Positions 18,460 through 29,040 of a DNA stretch of 43,234 bases are shown piece by piece. The position numbers were made by a program, and so were the translations under genes. The notes beneath the pieces were generated by a model, which was not told where the DNA came from, did not search any database, and saw only the letters and a list, made by a program, of their open reading frames with translations. The first letter of the stretch is position 1, and each line of letters opens with the position of its first letter. Source of the stretch: Armatimonadota bacterium. Lineage in GTDB: Bacteria; Armatimonadota; Hebobacteria; Hebobacterales; Hebobacteraceae. The stretch spans positions 1 through 43,234 of the forward strand of contig WFSF01000029.1 of NCBI GenBank assembly GCA_015486155.1, given 5' to 3'.

Positions 18460-19548
18460 CTAAGGACTGAAGTCTCGACGTATTCTCAGGAGGACCTTAT
18501 ACCTGCCTGTTTCGCTATCGACAAGGAGCACCTCTGGGCCGCAACCTATCAACAGTCGTTTGCCGTCCGGCAGCCAGGCACAGGCGCTAGGCTTCCACTG
18601 GTTTGGTCCCACCCTCGCCAGGCGACCGTCCTTGAGGTGGTAGACCCAAAGGCCGCCGTTACCGATGCATGCCAGGGCCTCAGCCTTCGCCGCCCAGGCC
18701 GTCCTTCCAACGGAGGCCGGTATCTGCACTAAGGTCGGCTCCTCCGCCGAGTCAAGGCGCTGGATAGCCAGCCGAGTCGACGTCTCATCGTCTTCCTTCC
18801 ATATGAGCCCTGCCGCATACTTTCCATCCGGTGACACCGAATAACCACCAACTATGCCAATGGACGACGGGAAGATTGTTGACTCCTCCATAGAGGGAAC
18901 AGAGACAGCAAACAGAGTTTCATCTCTCACAATGAATGCGCGATACTGAGAGCGACGCCCAGCAGGAACCACCGCGACCAGATACGCTCGCTCTGCTATC
19001 CTGTGAGTTGTTTCCGCGTCCGTGGCGGCATACACACCAGGTGCGCCCGGCCGCATCTTCAAGGGTGCCCTGGAGACGATTGGCCTCAACTCGTACACTA
19101 CCTCCTTGTATCCAGGAGACCAGTACCCACGCTTCTCGGTGCCCATGTGAGGGACCATCCTGTCCCGGCGGCCAGTTGCGGTGTCCAACGCGAAGATGCC
19201 CGAAGCAGGCCAGTCTGAATCGGCCATCTCAACGCGGCTCACAAGCAATCGTGGTCCGTTCCTCATCCAATCTAGCGGGATATCCTGGAATCGGCGGTCC
19301 GCGTGGCTGTAAAGAATGCGTCCGCTCCGGGTATCGACAATCAGCAATGCGAATTCATAGGAATACCCCGGTTCCCCTGGACCGCTACGGATGGCGGAGA
19401 AGGCCGCCTTCGATCCATCCTCGGTCACACAAATCGCATAGACGCGCCACTCACGGGCCGGCGTGCCGCGCGGTGATCTCGGACCAGTGCAGCCTATCGC
19501 CAGGAGTACCCCGGTCAATGCCAAGGCGAGCGCTAAGAGGCGAGGCAC
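18460..19548 (-). CDS. lipoprotein with TolB/beta-propeller-like repeats
   Basis: possible GTG start VPRLLALALALTGVLLAIGCTG (lipobox) with upstream GGAGGGG; VYAICVTEDGSKAAFSAI, YSVSPDGKYAAGLIW, CAWLPDGKRLLIGCGPEVLLVDSETGR. Confidence 0.7.
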   Translation of the reverse strand: MPRLLALALALTGVLLAIGCTGPRSPRGTPAREWRVYAICVTEDGSKAAFSAIRSGPGEPGYSYEFALLIVDTRSGRILYSHADRRFQDIPLDWMRNGPRLLVSRVEMADSDWPASGIFALDTATGRRDRMVPHMGTEKRGYWSPGYKEVVYELRPIVSRAPLKMRPGAPGVYAATDAETTHRIAERAYLVAVVPAGRRSQYRAFIVRDETLFAVSVPSMEESTIFPSSIGIVGGYSVSPDGKYAAGLIWKEDDETSTRLAIQRLDSAEEPTLVQIPASVGRTAWAAKAEALACIGNGGLWVYHLKDGRLARVGPNQWKPSACAWLPDGKRLLIGCGPEVLLVDSETGRYKVLLRIRRDFSP

Positions 19549-19908
19549 TAGCCTAGCCCTCCCCTCCGGTCGGCCCACCCACTCAAACTGCCCAAGCCCC
19601 ATGTCGTCGCAACACTTATGGCAGGCGGCGGTATGTCCACGTTTTGCCTTTTTCCAGCATTTGCCAAATCTCTTCTTCTGCTTTTCTCTGTCCTCCTTTG
19701 GGAGCTTTCCCAGTTCGCACATGTCATTCGTAGCGTTGCAGGACTCCAGGCACTGCAAGTAGATGGGGAAAACCCCAGTGCATACAATGAAGCACCACCA
19801 CTTTGAGCCCTTGGGGTCGGCATGGGTGAGCGGATTATCTCCCGCATAACTATACCAATTCACCCCCTCCCTGGCAGGGTCCTTGTTGATGAAGCGGCCC
19901 AGCCAACG
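19549..19908 (-). pseudogene. displaced RHS core plus Cys-rich tip, open in frame into the downstream lipoprotein
   Basis: GRFINKDPAREGVNWYSYAGDNPLTHADPKGSKWWCFIVCTGVFPIYLQCLESCNATNDMCELGKLPKEDREKQKKRFGKCWKKAKRGHTAACHKCCDD; no start codon context, begins directly after the TGA of the upstream ORF. Confidence 0.78.
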
Positions 19909-20250
19909 TCACCTAAGCAGAAACCTGGCACCGAGGGGAATAGCCGCGACGCTCAGGTAGCCGACCATCTCGGCAAGCCAAGCAAAAGGGAGGCCACGAT
20001 GCTCTGCAGCCCACCTCACCAAGTAATACGAGATGGTGTACACAAAAGCGAACTCGCCCAGCGTCATCCCAACCCACGTAATGCCGCCGCCGTGCAGCCG
20101 GGAGGGGCGAAGGGTCGGGGACATGGCTGTGAGCAGCGCGGTAGTCGTCGCGCCCAGAACCCGGACGACCAACCACGACCTCTCGCTTGAGAAGACCTGC
20201 CTGCTCATTCCCTCTCGCTTTTCAAGCATTCCGCTCACTTGATCGCGCAT
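19909..20250 (-). CDS. small membrane protein (RHS-associated cassette)
   Basis: 113 aa with hydrophobic segments; ends immediately before the RHS core. Confidence 0.5.
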   Translation of the reverse strand: MRDQVSGMLEKREGMSRQVFSSERSWLVVRVLGATTTALLTAMSPTLRPSRLHGGGITWVGMTLGEFAFVYTISYYLVRWAAEHRGLPFAWLAEMVGYLSVAAIPLGARFLLR

Positions 20251-20500
20251 GATAACCTCGCGTCACGGCTGATAGGGCTGTGAAGCTGCCTCTTGCACAC
20301 AGTGTGTGTAGTCCTCCCAAGCATCGGCCAGGCAGTTCACGAGTGCTGTCGCTACCCCTGTCATGCAATAGATTATGTCCCGCCCGTAGTGTAAGGTTGG
20401 GCGGAGTCTCTCGCGTATACTAGGCGGCAAGGCGTTGCTCGTCAATCACGGGTTCTGTTTTCTTTCCCTCGGCTTGCTCTTCGTCCAGGGCCGCTTTCAG

Positions 20501-20544
20501 CTCCTAGGCCCGAAGGGCCGGGGTGGCGGCCGTAGGTCTAGCCA
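20501..20544. mobile_element. 44-bp small palindromic element inserted in transposase gene
   Basis: minus strand TGGCTAGACCTACGGCCGCCACCCCGGCCCTTCGGGCCTAGGAG; removal gives CTG TGG ATG CTG AAA GCG (LWMLKA). Confidence 0.7.
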
Positions 20545-20752
20545 CATCCACAGATCTTCATGCCCGATGATCTTGCGGAAGCTCTTTTCGGTCTCCAGCG
20601 GGTGCCTCAGGCACCCCGCCCACCGCAGCACCATCTCTCCCGAGCGCCAGCGGGTCACCCGGCCCGTTCTCCCTTGCACCCCGGAGAATGAGCTCTCGAT
20701 GATATTGGTGGTCGCCAGGCACTTGCGCGGTCTCAGCGACAGCCCCAGGCGG

Positions 20753-20800
20753 TGGCTAGGCCTGCGGCCGCCATGGCGGTCGGCAGAGCCGACCTAGCCA
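20753..20800. mobile_element. 48-bp small palindromic element inserted in transposase gene
   Basis: TGGCTAGG...CCTAGCCA termini; removal gives ACC ATC AAC CGC CTG (TINRL). Confidence 0.72.
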
Positions 20801-21189
20801 TTGATGGTGAAGGTCTCTTCCAGTCCTTCTCGCAGACTCGCCGCCGCCTTGGGGTGGATCTGCCCAGCGGCGTCAGGCGAACATCCGATTGTCTCGATAA
20901 CACCGGTTATGTCGTGATGCGCGGGATGATGGTGGCCATGTCAGGGCAGGCCTCTGCAATGTGCCGTTGCCGGCTGTAGACTTCTCTATTTGCTGGAGCG
21001 TGACCTGCAAGTATTGATGGTATGCCGCTGGAAGACGCAGGGATGGATAGCTTGGGATGGGCACAACCTGCGGGAGTCGATCAGGTAGCCCATGGCGCAC
21101 TCGCTCCGCTCACATTGAGCGACTGCTTGCGGCAGTAGCTCTAGTGCTGTACTATACTCCAGAATTGGTCGCCGAGAGTGAAGACTAAC

Positions 21190-24100
21190 ATGAGTCGGCA
21201 TGTCGCGCCACCGAAGAGTACGGGCGGCGGCGGGTTCGTCTTTGAGGACAACGTCGCTGCATACTTCCTGTCTTTCCTCCTAGCGGGCCGGCCGCCGCTC
21301 GACCCGGCGCTCGGCGTCATCAGCCGGATTGACTTTCAGACGCGGGCGGACGGGTGGCTGCTTGACGACGTACTGCTCACGCTGGCTTCGGACAGCGGCA
21401 CGCGACAATGTGCGTTCTCGGTCAAGAGCGGCCCGCAGTTCACCGCAGGAGGAATCGTCTCAACGGATTTCGTGAACGCAGCGTGGAGGCAGTTCCTGCA
21501 CGAGGGCACAACGCGCTTCACCAGGTCCCGGGACCGCCTCGGGCTGGTCACAGTCCCGCTACCCGGCAATCTCTGTGCTGAGCTGTATGCACTGCTGGGC
21601 ATGGCTCGCGCACAGGACCCTGCAGACCTACTTGCTCGGCTGGCTGTTCCGGGTTACGCTTCCCAGATCAAGAGAGACCTCTTTGCCAGCCTGCGTTGCC
21701 CGGAGGATCTGTCTGCGAAGCATGGTCTGACAGACGCAGACACCGCAGAGTTAATGAAGCATTTGGTGGTCCTGGAAGCTGACTTCGAGAGGCAATCGTC
21801 GAGGAGCCTGCGGGAAGGGCTCGAGAACTGCCGGAGTGTACTGGTCGGCGGTTCTCTGTCGGAGGCGCAGTCGCTCTGGCAGGCCCTTCTGAGCATCGCT
21901 AGCGAGTACCGTCCCACGGCTGGCAGTCTCGACCGGCTCGAGCTCGTTGACCGTCTGCGATCGCGGTTCCGCCTGAAAGATTATCCCGAATACCAGGATG
22001 ACTGGACGCGCCTCCTCGCTCAGACGCGACAGAACCTGGACGGAATCCCGGACAGAATAGGCAGCAAGGTGTCGCTCCCCCGTGAGGAGGAACGCGAAAG
22101 CATCGAAGCTGCCCTTGCCAGGAGTAGGGTGATCGTGCTGCTGGGGCCATCTGGTTGCGGCAAGACAGTGATCGCCAAGTCCTGGGCAATGACGGCACTC
22201 GCCTCCACAAAGGTGCTATGGTGGAACGCCGCGAGCCTGGAGGTCGCCAATCCTACTGTGTTCGAGCATACCCTAGGCCTAACCCATTCCCTCCAGGACG
22301 TGCTGGCCGAGATCTCTGACCCACGCGCATACGTCGTCATTGATGGACTAGATCGCGTCTTCTCTGAAACCTCCTTCGCGAACCTTTCCGTGCTGGTTCG
22401 GGGACTTCGGCTGGAGAATCCAGCTTCCCCTTGGCGGGTTCTTCTCACGTGCCAATTTGAGGAATGGGATAGAGTCCAGCGCGAGCTTGCCCGGGCTGGC
22501 GTCTTGCCCTCAAGTTGGGAGGCCATTCAGGTAGGGAACCTGGCTCCCGAAGACCTCGATCTGGTCTGGGAAGAGTTCCCGGCCCTGCGCCGGATCGCTC
22601 TTCGCCCTCACCTGCGCGCTCTACTTGTCAAGCCCAAGCTCCTGGATCTTCTGGCGACGCGCGTCTTACCTGGTATGCCCATCGACGCCAATAACTGGGT
22701 TGGGGAATCAGACCTAATCTGTTGGTTCTGGGAGGAGGTGGTCCGCTCCCACCAGGAGGGCGAGATGCGCGCTCGCTTCCTTCAGCTCCTCGGCGAGCGC
22801 CAGGCAGATAGTCTGGAATCCGAAACGCCGAGGAGTAGCTTCCCCGTCGGAGACCTCTCGCCAGTAGACGGCCTTGTGCGCGATCGCCTCTGTGACGTAC
22901 ACGACGAACGCCTGTCATTCTACCACGACCTGTACGGTGACTGGGCGAGACAGCGCATTCTCGTGGGCCACGCCGATCGGGTCAGCGAGTACCTCGAGAA
23001 GCGTATCACATCTCCGCTCTGGCATCGCGCGCTTAGGCTCTATGGGCTGCACCTCCTCGAGCAACACGAGAATGTATCGCAGTGGCGCTCTGTCCTCAAC
23101 TCTTTGGGGGCGGCCACAGAGCGAAGGGCCGAGGACCGTAGGTCGCTGCCAGCGGAGTGGCGCCCTTTCTTCGACTCCCTCCACCCACGCACTCAGGACT
23201 TCAACACTGCCCAGGATTTGGTTCTAGAGTCGGTCATATTCGCTGCCGATCCTCTTCCTATTCTGGAGAGACTCTGGCCCGAACTCGAGGCGGAGGGTGG
23301 GGCTCTGCTCCGCCGCTTGCTGACGAGGTTCCTGCACGTAGCGACGCTGCCGAACCCGCTTATGCTGCAGATCACGCGTGTGATCGGGCAGGACTTCACC
23401 ACAGAAGCCGCGACGATGCAACGTGTTCCGTACTGGCCCTACTGGCTCCCTATGATCCAGTTTCTTCACAGCCACGCCGGGGAGGTCACTGAGATGGCTC
23501 TCCGTCAGGTTGCGGAGATCGCGGATACGTGGCTGCGCCGAGGAGATGCAAAGTGGCCGTTGCGGCGAGAGGCGGCCGAGCTGGGGATCGCTGCTGCAGA
23601 GCATATGCTGCGGCTCAAGCGAGGGCCTGGCATGGTGCTGGTGCAGGATGGGATTGATGAAGTCGCCTATCGCGCGGGGCTGGCCGGTGCCAAGGAACTG
23701 CCAGAGCGAGTAGCTGCATTCGCTCTCGATGCGAGCCAGCGAGCCACAGGAGCTGAGGAAACGCCTTCGCCGGGTGAACGCCCCCCGGTGGTCGCTAGGC
23801 GCGTCCGGGTCTCCGGCCCGCTCGGCTCCTACGAGTTCGAGATGCCCCCTCCATGGCCAGATGGCCCATCCGAGCGAGTGGACGAGGCATTCCGCAAGAC
23901 CTGCCTGGACACGGATACGCTCCACCCGCTGATCGTGTCCAATCCCACTGTGGCGCGTGAGGTCCTTCTGGCACTCATGATTCAGGAGCCGAGGGAGCCC
24001 GACAAGAGCAACAGCCCCGCGTTGCAGGAGGATTTGAAAGTTGAGGCGATACACACGTGGTTCCCTCCGCTCTATTTGCGCGGACCCTTTCTGTTTTTCT

Positions 24101-26517
24101 TGTAGAGCCAGGCCACCGAAGGGCTGGACCTGATTGTGCGGCTAGTCAACTTCGCCACCGAAAGGTGGGCTGACCTGCGGCGCGCGGGATATAGGCAACC
24201 CCCTTCTATAACAGTGCGATTCCCTGAAGGTGATCGCGAGTACCTTGGAGACGGGGCTGTGTGTTTCTGGTACCGCGATGTTGGAAGGGCACCGCAGCTT
24301 GTCGTTTCTGCCTTGATGGCTCTGGAGAAGTGGCTCTATATGCAAGTGGACGAGAAGCGGCCGATCGGAGACACCGTGGACCTGCTCCTCCGGAACAGTA
24401 ACTCGCTCGCTATCGTGGGGCTTCTCATCGCGGTGGGCAAGAAGGAACCTGCGCTGTTTCTGGATGAGCTTCTGCCGCTGCTCGCGGTGCCCGAGTTTTA
24501 CCGGTGGGAGATTCGCCATCAGATCGCGAACGAAGGCCATCAGATGATCGGGTGGACGATGCCCCGAAAACACCCTTGGCTTGAGATCGCACAGGACTGG
24601 CATGCCCTTCATCATCGGAGGATAGACCTCACCAATGTGGCACTGTACCTGTTTCTGAACGTTCCGCAGACAAGAGAGTTCTTTGGTCGGGCGCGAGCAG
24701 AATGGCAGTCACAGATCCAGTCTGCGGATGCAGACGATGATTCAGTAGCGCATCTAGAGAAGATGGTAGCTCTCTTCGATCTCGTGAACTGGAGGCAGAG
24801 AAAGGACGCTGAGCGCGGCACGGTGTGGGAATTCACGGAACCTGCCGATCTTCGGGAGAAGAACGAGTTGGTGCGGCAACAGATCGAAAAGCGCCAGCGG
24901 TTCCTCGTCCTGCCATCCCACTGCCGTCAGATATTGGATGCAGGTCAGCCGCTCTCTGCCGATGAGGCCGAGAAGCTGTGGACTATGGCACAAGAGGTTC
25001 TCGAAGCGGGACCCCCGGATGAGGCCGACGCAGGTGTAGTCAACATCGAAGACGGGCTCTGCGGAGTGGCCGCCGTGTTGCTCAAGCTGCAACGTGACTG
25101 GCTGAGGCAACATCCGGACCGCGCGGACTGGTGCGTGAACCAGATGGTGAACACAGTCCGGAACCCTCCGGCACGCCACGAAATCGACAGCGAGGTCAGT
25201 CGTTCTGATCTGCACTGGGACGGCTTCTGCGCCGAGGTCATGCCGTTGCTATGGGCCGAGGAGCCCCAGTCACCAGCTTTGTGCGAATGCGTCGCCCTGC
25301 TGACGATGAACTATCACTACAAGACGGTAGCAATCCTTTTCGCGCGAGCTGGGAGCGTCCGGACCCAATTGGGCGAGGAGTTCACGCGGCTGCAGCACTT
25401 CATGCTTCGCTGGGCCGCCCAGAGGCGGGAGCAGACCCGCTTCCGATACCCGGATGAACCCGAGAAACGGAAGGCGGAACTCGAGGCCTGGGTTCGAAAA
25501 GAGGTGCCAGGTTTCGTCGCCGGGTCGCTCTCAGCCGAACTGCCGTCTTGGCTGGACGTCATCGGCGAGGAGCCCGAGATGGAGCCGGCCCCAATCGACG
25601 CTTTGCTAGGGAAAAGACCTAGAGCAACAGGGCCTCGGCTTGATCTAGAGGTGATCCGGGCTGCGTACGGGTGGCTTCCGCCGCTGGGACAAGCGCAGAC
25701 TGAACAGGAGCGTGCCGAATGGCTCGACTTCTGGCGGGAATCCCTTGCATGTAGCCTCAGAATGCTGGCAGAGGACGGCGAGATCAGTGGCACGCCATAT
25801 CCGTGGGATCGCTGGGTCTACTCGGGGATTGCCCAGAGCATAGCGGAATGCCGACCAGATGAGCATCCGGACCAGCTCTGGCGGCCGATCCTCGACTTGG
25901 GTGCTCCAGGCCATCATTGGATCGAAGGCTTCCTCCGGGCGTGGTTTCTCTTTGGCCTTGCGGCCGAGCCAAACACAGAGGGTTTCGTGCAGCAGTGGCG
26001 CGCGATGGCGGAGTTTGCCTTCTCATCTCCAACGTGGGCCCTCGAATCGACGAGACGTCACTGGGACCTGGACGAAATGTGGTGCCACCTCATGGGCCTT
26101 GACCCGCTCGTCTCACACGTATGGACGGCCGAGCGGCAGCCTGTAGTGATGGAGATGAGCGATATGTACCGGCGGTGGGCCGAGCTGAGTCTCGTACGGC
26201 CTCGTTCAGCCGTTGCCTTTGCGCGTTTTCTACAGCAACCCGCCGCACAGGTCATACTCTTCGATGGTTTGACCTGGCTCGAAAAGGTAGCCGCGGAGGC
26301 GGACGAGTGGTTCTGGAGAGAGCACAACCTCAAAGAGACCATGGCAGCGCTGTTGGATAGCTGCTGGTGCTCGCGCCGAGAGGACCTGCGCCGCCACAAA
26401 AAGGACCTCACGACATTCAACAGCCTACTTAGGATGCTTGCCGACCACCAGAACCCGATCGCGCTCGAACTCCTTGATCGCGTTCGCGGAGAGCTGTCAT
26501 CCGGAGCAGACCGCTAG
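21190..26517 (+). pseudogene. giant STAND-like NTPase with probable N-terminal PD-(D/E)xK domain, split by in-frame TAG at 24103-24105
   Basis: Two ORFs of the same frame (21178..24105 and 24136..26517). Walker A GPSGCGKT, Walker B AYVVIDGLDR, winged-helix-like LSFYHDLYGDWARQ; N-terminus FEDNVAAYFLSFLLAG...DDVLLTLASDSGTRQCAFSVKSG; reading through gives WFPPLYLRGPFLFFL*SQATEGLDLIVRLVNFATERW. Confidence 0.72.
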
Positions 26518-28217
26518 CGGAAAAGAATCGGCTCGAAGATCTCTGTCAGCCTCGCCATCGCATTCTTCAGGACCGGATGGTCCAATGGGTTGAGTGGGAG
26601 CTCTACCCTGCGCCGAAAGTTGGTAAAGCTCTCACTCTCGAGTTTCCAACGTTGGTCTAACAGTGCCTCGAGGACGCTCTCACCCGAATGGACCGCCGCC
26701 AGTAGGCCCTCGCATTCGTCCATAAGGAGTACGCGGACGGGCAAGATGCCCGCTCCCTCCAGTATTCCCTGTGACGCAAGCTCAGACCGGAAGAGCTCCT
26801 GGGTAGGCTGGAACAGCGGAAGATTCTGCCACACTACAATCACGGGTAAGAAGCGCCGGAACGAACTTGGTCCGCGTTTTCCCAACATGAACCGGCCCGC
26901 CTTGAAATCGCTGATGACTGCGTCAAGCTGCTTGGCCTTCGCGATCAGGGACTTTCCCAGGTCTTCACGGATCTTCTCCGAGTCTCCCGCTACTAACGAT
27001 TGGCGCGTGAATCCCGAATGGGTCACCTCAACCAGTGCAAGCACCTGACCACAATCAATGAGAATATCTGAGGGAAGACCGCCATTGTACGGTAGATCTT
27101 CATCGAGCCACAGGCGCTGAAACTGACCAGAGTGTGGAAAGAGGGGTAGGAATAGCGAATCGACGTATCGCTCCAGAATCTCTCCCCAGAATGTCGTGAA
27201 TTGGTTGCGCGGCTGGCCGGTCTTTTCGCGCCAGGCGTTCCACAAAGCGTGATACGTACCAAGAGTGAAGCGCTCGACGAGGAGCTGTGGTATCGCAGGA
27301 CAGTAGTGACCGTCGTCGAGGCTGATGAGCGGCCGTTCTTGGAGAGGCAAGGGGTCTGGTACCGCGGGAGCCTTCGCGTCCAGTTTCTCATACCGCGCTC
27401 TCAGCCACGCCAGGTCGCACGACATCTGCTCAACCACTTGATGAAGCATCTCGCGATTGACTCCTGGAGGGAAAAACGCGTCGGGGTTGATCGCGGCCCA
27501 CTTTCGCGGTCAGTTGACAGGCTGATCAACAATGCTCGGGAACGCAAGAGCACATCCGACCGCGTAGAATGTGCGCCAATCACATCCTATGTGACTTTCC
27601 AGCTCTTTGGTAATGTCAATCCAATTCGGTGAGGACTTCAGCTTCTCCCTCTGTGCCGTGCTGTCAAGCAACTCAAAGTGGCGAGCTAACAGTAGCCCTG
27701 GAGGCTCCCGTGATGTGAGATAGGATGCCGTTGATACGAGCGAGAGCGCGGAGTCCCCCGTTATGTCCGTCATGCCCGGCAATAGTCGTCGCGCTTCATC
27801 TTCGCCAATAGCCTCCGATATCATCATCAGCCACTGCCAGAAGAGCTCTCGGGCCGCAGGATCATTGAAAGATGCCTCAGTGTCAGCAGAGGCATGGAAG
27901 GCTAGCTCACGCCACGCAGCCACAAGCTGCACTGGGTGCGCAAGAACAGTTGTTGGAGGCCGTCTCAGTCGCTTCATCAGCGTCGCCCGGACTTCAGATG
28001 GCTCGACAAGGGACGCAATATCGAGCTGGATCTCAACCAATCCTCTGGGCGATGCTGCAAACTGGGCTACAAGAGATAAGTAGAAGCAGGCGTCACTCAG
28101 CGGCAATCGTGAGGTAGTTGCCGCGACTTCCTCCCAAGTCGCTGGGCCGACGTCAATACCAACATCGCGTCGTGTCACCCAAGTAGCGATGTTCGTCATT
28201 GGCGAGTACTCAGCCAT
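26514..28217 (-). pseudogene. unknown defence-island protein with nuclease-like C-terminal domain, split by in-frame TGA at 27510-27512
   Basis: ORFs 27510..28316 and 26514..27449 share one frame; junction FPSIVDQPVN*PRKWAAINPDAFFPPGVNREMLHQ; C-terminal LPSDILIDCGQVLALVEVTHSGF resembles a PD-(D/E)xK core. Confidence 0.65.
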
Positions 28218-28911
28218 TTGTCTCTCGGTTTCCTGCCGAGCGTGTTCCGATGGAAACAGACCGCCCCGGACGACGCGCGTCTCGGAGAGTTGGGCCAGAG
28301 TTGCAGACAACTGCAACTCTGTCTAGACGTAGCTCGTTTCGGTCTACTACTCTCTTCCCCCACCTCTCCACCTCTCGCGCGAAGGCTTCCGTCTTACTTT
28401 CCGGGGCGGCGTATGGGATGAGGATGCGGTCGGCGAGGGCGGCGACGAAGCGGTTACGATATTGAGCGTTTTCGGCGGTGATGCGGTGGTGCTTGTCCTC
28501 GAAGGGCGAGAGGATGAGGAGGCGGCCGGCATTGAGCGGGGTCCTGAGTTCAGAAGGTATTCGACGCCAGATGCTCCGGGCGGGACAGATCACGATGGGT
28601 TGCGCGCCGCGAAGCAGGAGTCGCAGGCACTCCTGCTCCATTGGTGAATGGAAGCCGCTGATGACGGTGACGCCCGCGTCCCGGAGCGAACACATGAGGT
28701 CATAGGTCTGAAGAATCACCTTGCCGGGACACTTGACGGAGCAGAGCAGACCCAGCAGCGGATCATCGAGAACCCCAAGATTGCCCAGTGCGTAGATGCG
28801 CTCCGGCGCGCGGCTCCCGAGCAGCTTCATGGCGGCCCCAGGATATCGTGGGTGGCCACGCCCAATGGCGATTACCCCGCAGGATTCACTTCCTTTGATC
28901 GGTTCCTCCAA
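28210..28911 (-). CDS. DprA/Smf-like Rossmann-fold protein
   Basis: VIAIGRGHPRYP...LCSVKCPGKVILQTYDLMCSLRDAGVTVISGFHSPMEQECLRLLLRGAQPIVICPAR; TTG start likely; 8-bp ATGGCTGA overlap with the downstream gene. Confidence 0.7.
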   Translation of the reverse strand: MEEPIKGSESCGVIAIGRGHPRYPGAAMKLLGSRAPERIYALGNLGVLDDPLLGLLCSVKCPGKVILQTYDLMCSLRDAGVTVISGFHSPMEQECLRLLLRGAQPIVICPARSIWRRIPSELRTPLNAGRLLILSPFEDKHHRITAENAQYRNRFVAALADRILIPYAAPESKTEAFAREVERWGKRVVDRNELRLDRVAVVCNSGPTLRDARRPGRSVSIGTRSAGNRETNG

Positions 28912-29040
28912 CTCCTGGTGTCCCCTTGAGTCTGCATCTCACGCTGCAAGAGCCCGCTCGCCCCCATCCTCGCGGTACCACAGCGAATTGTCATACGCCG
29001 TCACGATGGCGGGACTTCACTGCTCGTTGTCGGCCCTGGG

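Larger units (their letters stand above)
20430..20905 (-). pseudogene. C-terminal remnant of mutator/IS256-like transposase, interrupted by two palindromic elements
   Basis: HPKAAASLREGLEETFTIN|RLGLSLRPRKCLATTNIIESSFSGVQGRTGRVTRWRSGEMVLRWAGCLRHPLETEKSFRKIIGHEDLWM|LKAALDEEQAEGKKTEPVIDEQ. Confidence 0.75.

Noticed and set aside
14400-20500. CRISPR-like repeats in the RHS region
   Set aside because: Repeats are long, diverged coding RHS segments with irregular kilobase spacing, not short repeat-spacer units.
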